In this document: piece by piece, positions 58,501 through 64,000 of the stretch
Layout: each line of letters starts with the position of its first letter
How positions within the stretch are numbered: the first letter of the stretch is position 1
Assembly: GCF_016695175.1 (NCBI RefSeq)
Contig: NZ_CP068022.1
Span: forward strand, 544,001-608,000
Source: Pseudoalteromonas sp. GCY
Lineage (GTDB): Bacteria > Pseudomonadota > Gammaproteobacteria > Enterobacterales > Alteromonadaceae
DNA length: 64,000 nt
Direction of reading: 5' to 3'
Notes under the pieces: generated by a model
What the model saw: only the letters and a program-made list of their open reading frames with translations
The model's database searches: none
Told to the model about the DNA's origin: nothing
Position numbers and translations under genes: made by a program

Positions 58501-58911
58501 CGGTTGGTCACCCTTTTCATCATAAGTTGTACGCAAGATTTGATGACGTTCAATCAGGTTTGTGAGGACACGCTGTGCGCGCGATACATCAAACAAACCA
58601 GTAACACGAAATACCTGAGCCATATTATATTGGTTGTGGCTGTCTTCTAACTTAGCAATAGACCAGATGCGTTGTTGCGCCAATGCCATCGGCACCTCAC
58701 ATGAGGCTGTATCTCTTTGCTTAATCTCGAAAATTTCACCACGTGATTGCAAAGACTTTAGATGTTCGATAAGCACAGGCTTATTTTCTTTTAACAGTGC
58801 AATTAACTCAGCAGTGGGAGAGTGCTCAAAATGCAGGCCAAGTTGCTCTTCTTGCAAAGACAGTGAAACCCCTTGGCTGATACATTCAGCCAAAATCAAT
58901 TTTAATTCCAT
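55501..58911 (-). CDS. NRPS-2: C-A-T module, cysteine-type adenylation domain
   Basis: A 1136-residue module: TubC-like docking, condensation (HHIASDG, an ordinary C and not a cyclisation domain), adenylation (FTSGSTGVPKG; NGKVDI) and carrier (ELGGQSMLVIQ). The A domain is of the cysteine group: SFDLSVYDFFG, WDTVPA, LSGDW and GGATEGSIW. The code is D-L-Y-D-L-S-L-I-W-K, versus cysteine's DLYNLSLIWK. The single Asn-to-Asp change at 278 could shift it to a related small polar or amino-containing residue. It starts 15 bases after ATP-grasp I and overlaps NRPS-3 by ATGA. Because the preceding module is Lys2-like, an aminoadipyl-cysteinyl linkage is possible. Confidence 0.93.
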   Translation of the reverse strand: MELKLILAECISQGVSLSLQEEQLGLHFEHSPTAELIALLKENKPVLIEHLKSLQSRGEIFEIKQRDTASCEVPMALAQQRIWSIAKLEDSHNQYNMAQVFRVTGLFDVSRAQRVLTNLIERHQILRTTYDEKGDQPVQIINDEFVFDIAQFDLSHENTEVQESKIKQQLSEFSQASFDLSKDLMVRAAYIRQSETNGVFALVIHHIASDGWSVGLMVKEFLQAYRDGIESLDPVSIQFSDYAQSQRDWIASGNLSKQLAYWQKQLADVPVVHQLPLNFVRPKYQKYHGQQHQQFLNESLTKKLKALAVRYKVTPFMLMHSLFALTVSRFSNEPIVSIGTPVANRQAKGSQDMLGFFANTLVLKTDISGNPSFADFLQQVRNVNLAMQENQDVPFDLLVETLNPSRSASHTPLCQLFISQDSTEKHVTRLDGVRFEPFEIDHQSTKFDIELKLSEKEDELDLTLEYSTSVFTQAAIMRISDAIVTLAEHVCDAPQTPVLSLQIVPSQSRELIESHSHGDTEHFADSHLLIHELFIKQVLDTPDATAVEDEKGAMSYLSLFNAADTLSKQIGELAKDQLVGVLLPKGREQLIACLAVMMSGGAYLPLDLEWPTDRIETVLQQGQANTLIVDRHTGEPFSHYQLHYVDGQSEPSFERQQALLSCAKFVSRQSNQDLAYVIFTSGSTGVPKGVAIEHRSAVNTLLDINNRYQVGAKDAVLCVSLLSFDLSVYDFFGLLAVGGRIVIPAQQDLKAPHKWRQLIEQHNISIWDTVPACAELLVNQCEIEKISEQSSLRLFMLSGDWINPALPRRLLEVFKQAELHSLGGATEGSIWSISYPIDSATNQQASIPYGRPLSNQKILILNEAAELVPTGVYGEIHIGGVGVAREYFNAPEITQKSFFEHPKYGRLYRTGDSGKYRDDGVVIFAGRMDHQVKLRGYRVELGEVESVLMKHNDITKVVVKTCANHQNLSLVAYVTCRAELAVSPSQEELKQEVAKALPNYMVPNHIILLDEFPLSSNGKVDIARLPDPEVNQVQHDEALSETESKVANMWAQLLEVDNSQIGKDSNFFELGGQSMLVIQLLSLIRHEFAVEIEPFQLFEVQSLAELATLVEQHVIESSVTQNRHAQVQKDEMEVVL

Positions 58912-58926
58912 CGTTATTCCTTTTTA

Positions 58927-60390
58927 TTATTTTTCTATTTCTAATATGGCAATTTCTTTTGCTCCACGGCACGAGTTAATCACGCCGTCACAAGATTTAC
59001 TAGGACTAACTCGTCCAAACCCACCAGAATAATGACTATTTACAGAAAAAAGTCCCCATATTAAGTCGAACTCGGCCAGACCAAGCTCTTTATGGGTATT
59101 TATGATTTTTTCTGCCTGACAGTATTCTTGGAAGATCCAGCCACTGCTTCTGTCTTCTTTGAGTATAATCTCCAACCAACTTTGAGTAGTCTCATTTTTT
59201 CCGAGGATGACATCTTTCCCCTGAGCCGAATCTCCCTTTTTAAACACAAACTGGTCTTTGTATTTTTTTGCAAACTCGGTAAGTTCTAGTTTTTCATTAT
59301 TAAAATAAAAATATTCGTCTGAAAGACTGGCGGTGAAAGGAATATGGCGTTGAATCCACTGAGCATGTTTATCTAGCAGACGTCCCTCTCTGGCCATTTG
59401 GTGTGCAGCGGCCATAATCATTTTGGAGCCAAAGACCTGATGAACCGGGTTATCCAGGAAAAAAACTTTCTTGGCGATATGGCTAGAAGTTAAACGCATA
59501 ATAAATGCACTGGCTTCGTCACCAGTTGCATCAGCCAGCATGATTAAATCAAACAGTTTTCCGTTATAAGTCACTTTGCCTGAAGGATCAAAACCGACAT
59601 TTGACAAGCTTGTTATAACTTCAATATTTGCCGATTCTTCTTCGGGCAGCGTTTTGTGAAAGGAGTCGGAGCAATATTTAACCACTGAATCAGAGTGATT
59701 AATCGTATGCTGATCACCGCCATGAACCAACAAAACATTACCTAAAAACCCCTCTCCACAATATTCCTTTGCAAAGGAATATATCTCTTTAAAAATCAAT
59801 GACATTGGCTCAAATGCTCGCGATTCATCTCGCGCCATAAAGCCTATATCTTCCAACAGCAACTGATAATCTTCCTGAAACAGGGCTAGATCCCATCCAC
59901 CGACATTGGTACCCACATTGGTCTCTATCAGCTTAAACACGCCCTCTGAACGGATCATGTCATGGCGCATGGTCAGCCGTTTAGGCTCAAAACGCATAGA
60001 TTTAAGCAAGGAATGAAAAAATCCGGGAACACCAAAGTATTGACTAAAGTGTTCGGCATTATCCGTGAAGTTGAGCACGACCTCAGTTAAGGCTTCTGGC
60101 ATCATAGCCATAAAATCCTCGATGTCTTGCCGTGCCTCCGGACCAAAGAATATCGGCCAACTGCACAATGTAGGCGGAAAGTCTTTGTACTGAGCACTAG
60201 TCGGATCGGTATCTGTTAGAAAGTCATTACATTGGTGGTAGATTTTTAAGATCTCTGCATCTTTAGTGAATACAGGGGTTTTAACCCGCACTCCCTCGTC
60301 CTGCATAATCAAATCGAGTAATTTGGTATTTTGCTCGGAGTAATAATGCATATCCGCATAGATCTCCGCTGGTATTGTTGACTCTGTCAT
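58927..60390 (-). CDS. ATP-grasp-like ligase I (glutathionylspermidine-synthase-like), inside the NRPS operon
   Basis: A 487-residue cytoplasmic protein, paralogue of the 31055-32416 product. Motifs in order: MRHDMIRSEGVFKLIETNVG + TNVGGWDL (about residues 145-175), FVFKKGDSAQGKDVILGK (about 375-392), SGWIFQEYCQAE, FDLIWGLFSVNSHYSGG and CDGVINSCRGA near the C-terminus. These agree with a permuted ATP-grasp fold (ATP binding by the KK..SAQGKDV segment). Such ligases form amide bonds from carboxylates via acyl phosphate. It lies 63 bases after NRPS-1 and 15 before NRPS-2, so it is co-transcribed between them. Role is inferred only: modification of a building block or attachment of an amine. Confidence 0.7.
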   Translation of the reverse strand: MTESTIPAEIYADMHYYSEQNTKLLDLIMQDEGVRVKTPVFTKDAEILKIYHQCNDFLTDTDPTSAQYKDFPPTLCSWPIFFGPEARQDIEDFMAMMPEALTEVVLNFTDNAEHFSQYFGVPGFFHSLLKSMRFEPKRLTMRHDMIRSEGVFKLIETNVGTNVGGWDLALFQEDYQLLLEDIGFMARDESRAFEPMSLIFKEIYSFAKEYCGEGFLGNVLLVHGGDQHTINHSDSVVKYCSDSFHKTLPEEESANIEVITSLSNVGFDPSGKVTYNGKLFDLIMLADATGDEASAFIMRLTSSHIAKKVFFLDNPVHQVFGSKMIMAAAHQMAREGRLLDKHAQWIQRHIPFTASLSDEYFYFNNEKLELTEFAKKYKDQFVFKKGDSAQGKDVILGKNETTQSWLEIILKEDRSSGWIFQEYCQAEKIINTHKELGLAEFDLIWGLFSVNSHYSGGFGRVSPSKSCDGVINSCRGAKEIAILEIEK

Positions 60391-60453
60391 TGTTGCTCCT
60401 AGACCCAGTCCCGTGGGTATCTCACATTTATTTTATTGTTCTGTAAGTGGCGC

Positions 60454-63400
60454 CTACAGGGTTATAAGCGCCGCTCCTTCTTTTTTGTTTGTCGCTCTTA
60501 GTAACAATTGCTGCTCTTCGCTTAATTGCACAAAAAGGGCATCAATTTGCGTGGCCAATGCGTGCAAATTATTGGCGGAAAAGAAACTTTGCATAGATAA
60601 CTCTACCCCCAAATTAGCCTTAACCTCGTTTATCAATTTAGTAGCAAGCAAAGAGTGGCCACCCAATGCAAAAAAGCTTGCGTTGAGGTTGATTGAATCT
60701 GGCTCACAGCCCAATAATTGGGCACAAATAAACACAAGTGATCCCTCAGTCTCTGTCTCGGGTTTACGCACCGCTAACGAAGCATCACACAGCGCCATTG
60801 CCGCCGCCAGATCCGTCTTTCCGTTAACCGTGATAGGTAATCTCTCTGTAACCACTATCTGAGCGGGTACCATGTAATAGGGTAACTGTTTGCGTAACCA
60901 AAGCGTGATATCGTCTGCGTGAAGCGCACTATTGGCACTTTGCACAACCGCAGCCAGATGTGGCGGTTGACCATCACCATTGATAAGTATCACAGCGCAC
61001 GCTGTTACGTCCCTATAGCGCATCACAGCCGTTTCAACTTCTCCAGGCTCTATGCGATATCCAGATACTTTTACCTGTCTATCCTTACGACCCAAGCAAT
61101 GTAGCTCACCATGTATATCAACACGCCCCAAATCACCTGTCAGATAAGCTTTTCTCCCCTCTATCGTAACGAATTTTTGAGCCGTATCTTGCTCATTACC
61201 TCGATACCCCAGACTCAAATACGGACTAAAAATGGCAATCTGACCGACCTCACCATCATCACAACGTCTGAGCTGCTCATTAAGTACTATTGCTGAAACA
61301 CCGGGCAGCCCCTTGCCAATAGGAACAATGTGGTTGTCACGGGTGTTGGATTCCGTCGCAAGAAAGTGACAGATTGCACGGGCTGTTTCGGTTGCACCGT
61401 ACAAATTAACTAGCCAGGCATCAGAGGCGCACTGTTCCAACCGTTCAATAATGGCTGCCGTTACTTGCTCACCACAGATAAAGACGCGTTGCAGGTTTTG
61501 CAAACATTCTGCATTGCTTGCAATCAAATTGGCCATCGTCGGTGTCACATTTATGCTGTTGATACTGTGCTCACGTAACCAGTCTGATAGTTGCTCTTGC
61601 GAATACTGAGTGTCAGTTGGGATGTAAAGACACGCACCAATGCTAAGCGGAATAAATATATCCCTGAGTATCGGATCATGGGTAATTGATGACAGCTGAC
61701 CAAATCGCATTTCAGGGCCAAGTGCATACTCTTGGATCAGGGGCATAAGTACCCCATTCAACGAGCCATGACTGGCTTCAATAGCTTTCGGTTTACCTTC
61801 TGTACCTGATGTAAAAGCAATATAAGCCAGGGTATGTTGGTCGATAGCATTGATGTCAGGTATATGAGCTTCACCGAGACAATCAGCGGCCATATTGATT
61901 ACAGTCGGCAACGAATCATCCCAAATATCTGGTCTTGGCCCTACAATTAACCTGCTATTTGTCACACAAAGCTGCTCTTTAACTCGCTCAATCGGAAAAC
62001 GGTCATTAATGAGGTGGAACGCAGCGCCCGAATACAATATTGAAAACAAACTTACAACGAAATTAATATCGCGTGTCGCGATCACTGATACGACATCACC
62101 CTTTTGAATACCATGTTGTTTCAATCCCTTCACCATGGCATTGATCCGCTGTTGCAGTTCAATGTAGGTCAGACGCTCAGGGCCACAAACCAATGCATGC
62201 GCTTTTGGACGTAACAAGCACTGCTCCGATAACTGCTCACATATGCTGCCCGGCCATGCTGCAGGCTGCTCTAGCTGCAAATTGTTGCAAGCATCACTTA
62301 GCGCCATATCACAACACTTAACATGCGGAGCTTTAGTTATTTGGACCAGCAGGTGGATGTACTGATGCACCATACGCTCAATTTCCCCGGCGGAAAAACG
62401 TGCGCTGTTATAGCTGAGCTTAATGTTCAGACCTTGGTCTGTTGGTTCCATATAGAAATTCATATTGAATTTGCTTTGTTCTGGTGTCCAATCCAGTTGC
62501 TCAACCTGGAGGGAGGGGCATTGTTGCTGGGCTTCCGGCAGGTTCAGCACATTCAGCATAACCTGAAACAGTGGAGTCGTAGACGTATCACGTTCGATCT
62601 GAACCTGTTCCAGGATCATTTCAAAAGGAGTATCTTGTGCAGAAAATACCTGCCGGGCATTATCAATTTGCTGCTCCAGCAAAGACTCAAACGAACAATC
62701 TAATGACAGCTGTGATCGCAACGGAAGATTGTTGAGTAACATACCCAATAAGTGCTCTACACCTGGCACATGTCTGCCAGTTACCGGAACACCTATGACA
62801 ATATCCCGCTGTGTGGTCAAGCGAGAAAACAGCACAACCAATGCACTATGAAGTACATTGAACAAAGTTCCACCATGCCTACTGGCAAGTTGCTCCAACT
62901 GTTGCAAAGTTTGCTTAGGCACAGACATATTATAGACACCGCCAATAAAGCGGTTGTCAGCTGTGCAGCTCTTTTCAAATGGGAACGTCAAATTTGCAGG
63001 GGCTGCATCCAAGTACTTTCGCCAAAATGCCCTTTGCTCATCAGCCAGTTTTGATGTCAAAAGTTGTCGCTGCCACTGTGCATAATCTCGATATTGAACT
63101 TGGCGATGTATTTCAGGCTCAGTTCCTTGAATAAGCTGCTCATAACAGTTTAGCCATTCAGTAATAAACAGCCTGACTGACCATCCATCACAAATAAGAT
63201 GGTGAAAGTTGACCCAAATTTCATATTCTTGATCTGCCATCTTGACAAGGCTGAACTGACACAAAGGCAATTTGTATAGATTAAACAGTGTTTCGCCATG
63301 CGCTTTTCGTTGTGCATCAACAGTATCTGACGTACGAAGGCTAAGGTCCAGATAAGCAATGGTGTGCTGATAATCTGGATCATATTCCTGCAGTTGCTCC

Positions 63401-64000
63401 GCTTGGCTGCTGCGACACAGTCTTGTGTTTAACATATGATGGCGCTTGGCCAGTACATTAAGCGCTTTTTTCAGAATAGATAGATCTACTGCACCTTTAA
63501 CAAGAGCACCACCAGGCATATTATGTACCGTTGAGGGCCCTGTTAAGTGTTCTATGATAAGGATACGATATTGTCCATAAGACAGCTCTGTTGGTAAGTC
63601 GTGGGCCAACATCTCAATTTTGGGCAGTGCTTCGCACTGACTTTGTAATACATCTCGAATATTCTGTTGTTCAAACAAGGCCTTAACGCTCAATTCAATT
63701 CCAGCTTCTCGATGCACACTGTGCACCAGCTGTGATAGCAACAGTGAATTGCCTCCCACCATAAAGAAGTTGTCTGTAACTCCCACTGCGGGGTTCTTGA
63801 TAAGCCTTTGCCAAATTTCTAATAGCTGTGCTTCCGCATTAGTGGCAGGGGCTTCCCCTGCTATTGCTTGAGAATGCGCACTGACATTAGGTAGTTCACG
63901 TTTATCCACTTTCCCATTCACGTTGAGTGGCATTTTGTCTAGATGCACAAAGTTACTCGGTATCATATAGCTTGGCAGGGACTTACGTAACTTATTGGCC
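60454..64000 (-). CDS. NRPS-1 (5' end beyond the window): (A)-T-C-A-T, aminoadipate-type A domain
   Basis: The frame is open to 64000; the Met at 63966 is internal, being part of the SLPSYMIPS motif near the end of an A domain. Visible: end of a first A domain (NGKVDKRELP), carrier 1 (MVGGNSLLLSQ), condensation (HHLICDG), A domain 2, and carrier 2 (ALGGHSLLATK). A2 is atypical: core A3 is AFTSGTEGKPKA, A4 is SSITHDPILRDIFIPL, and A5 is NLYGATETARA. The pocket by eye is D-P-R-N-F-C-L-R-A-K, close to Lys2 (DPRHFVMRAK) and to the PRN of ACV synthetase. Both activate the side-chain carboxyl of alpha-aminoadipate. The tail ends GAALITL. Upstream modules lie outside the window. Confidence 0.92.
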   Translation of the reverse strand, partial: ANKLRKSLPSYMIPSNFVHLDKMPLNVNGKVDKRELPNVSAHSQAIAGEAPATNAEAQLLEIWQRLIKNPAVGVTDNFFMVGGNSLLLSQLVHSVHREAGIELSVKALFEQQNIRDVLQSQCEALPKIEMLAHDLPTELSYGQYRILIIEHLTGPSTVHNMPGGALVKGAVDLSILKKALNVLAKRHHMLNTRLCRSSQAEQLQEYDPDYQHTIAYLDLSLRTSDTVDAQRKAHGETLFNLYKLPLCQFSLVKMADQEYEIWVNFHHLICDGWSVRLFITEWLNCYEQLIQGTEPEIHRQVQYRDYAQWQRQLLTSKLADEQRAFWRKYLDAAPANLTFPFEKSCTADNRFIGGVYNMSVPKQTLQQLEQLASRHGGTLFNVLHSALVVLFSRLTTQRDIVIGVPVTGRHVPGVEHLLGMLLNNLPLRSQLSLDCSFESLLEQQIDNARQVFSAQDTPFEMILEQVQIERDTSTTPLFQVMLNVLNLPEAQQQCPSLQVEQLDWTPEQSKFNMNFYMEPTDQGLNIKLSYNSARFSAGEIERMVHQYIHLLVQITKAPHVKCCDMALSDACNNLQLEQPAAWPGSICEQLSEQCLLRPKAHALVCGPERLTYIELQQRINAMVKGLKQHGIQKGDVVSVIATRDINFVVSLFSILYSGAAFHLINDRFPIERVKEQLCVTNSRLIVGPRPDIWDDSLPTVINMAADCLGEAHIPDINAIDQHTLAYIAFTSGTEGKPKAIEASHGSLNGVLMPLIQEYALGPEMRFGQLSSITHDPILRDIFIPLSIGACLYIPTDTQYSQEQLSDWLREHSINSINVTPTMANLIASNAECLQNLQRVFICGEQVTAAIIERLEQCASDAWLVNLYGATETARAICHFLATESNTRDNHIVPIGKGLPGVSAIVLNEQLRRCDDGEVGQIAIFSPYLSLGYRGNEQDTAQKFVTIEGRKAYLTGDLGRVDIHGELHCLGRKDRQVKVSGYRIEPGEVETAVMRYRDVTACAVILINGDGQPPHLAAVVQSANSALHADDITLWLRKQLPYYMVPAQIVVTERLPITVNGKTDLAAAMALCDASLAVRKPETETEGSLVFICAQLLGCEPDSINLNASFFALGGHSLLATKLINEVKANLGVELSMQSFFSANNLHALATQIDALFVQLSEEQQLLLRATNKKEGAALITL

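Noticed and set aside
33400..63400. Many 60-130 codon plus-strand frames opposite the NRPS genes
   Set aside because: They lie antisense to conserved NRPS domains and have no motif or ribosome-binding support.
63930..63966. Independent start of NRPS-1 at the Met at 63966
   Set aside because: This Met is inside the conserved SLPSYMIPS motif of an A domain, and the frame continues to the window edge.
1..64000. tRNA, rRNA or riboswitch genes
   Set aside because: No cloverleaf-like stretch, rRNA signature or known riboswitch motif was noticed; a covariance search would be needed to exclude them.

Overview
The window looks like chromosome from a marine gammaproteobacterium, most likely Pseudoalteromonas or a close relative. 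I infer this from a LodA-type quinoprotein oxidase, an Escherichia-type Dgt, many secreted lipoproteins and hydrolases, moderate-to-low GC, and a large NRPS locus. No taxonomic marker such as rRNA is present.

The first 5.3 kb holds a LodA-like oxidase that runs off the left edge, a secreted zinc phospholipase-C-like enzyme and a YecA/TPR-like protein. From 5.3 to 15.6 kb lies a plastic region. REP-like palindromic repeats carry two copies of one IS1111-group element, the first decayed and the second intact, plus an IS3-family element. Between them is a set of genes resembling a defence island: methyltransferase, PLD-helicase-S24 fusion and an AvcD/DcdV-like anti-phage deaminase cut short by the IS3 element. 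A divergent dgt lies beside them.

From 15.6 to 29.6 kb are ordinary accessory genes: two chemoreceptors, a lipoprotein glycerophosphodiesterase, a five-CHRD-domain lipoprotein, a lipoprotein with a collagen-like stalk, an M6 metalloprotease, NudB and a D-threonine-aldolase-like enzyme. Three more REP clusters (15.5, 17.5-17.9 and 23.6-24.1 kb) sit between them. At 29.6-31 kb are a small hypothetical gene and two decayed IS5-like transposase fragments, which mark the edge of the next region.

From 31 kb to the right edge, everything is on the minus strand and forms an NRPS gene cluster read from high to low coordinates. Its genes are NRPS-1 (partial, 60454 to beyond 64000), ATP-grasp I, NRPS-2, NRPS-3, NRPS-4 (two modules), NRPS-5 (two modules), a free-standing A-T protein (NRPS-6), NRPS-7 with the terminal thioesterase, and after a gap ATP-grasp II. 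Most junctions are 4-bp ATGA overlaps, so this is one operon. Ten A, eight C and ten T domains are visible, with one TE and no epimerase. By-eye specificity codes suggest a Lys2-like alpha-aminoadipate domain followed by a cysteine-type, an asparagine-type and (later) a leucine-like domain; the others are unassigned.

The least ordinary features are: the aminoadipate-type domain next to a Cys-type module; the A-T protein lacking the usual Asp235 whose C-terminal tail resembles that of NRPS-5; paralogous ATP-grasp enzymes inside and at the end of the cluster; the disrupted deaminase with the helicase-S24 fusion; and the IS1111 element inside a REP, whose non-coding end contains short matches to both halves of the REP target.
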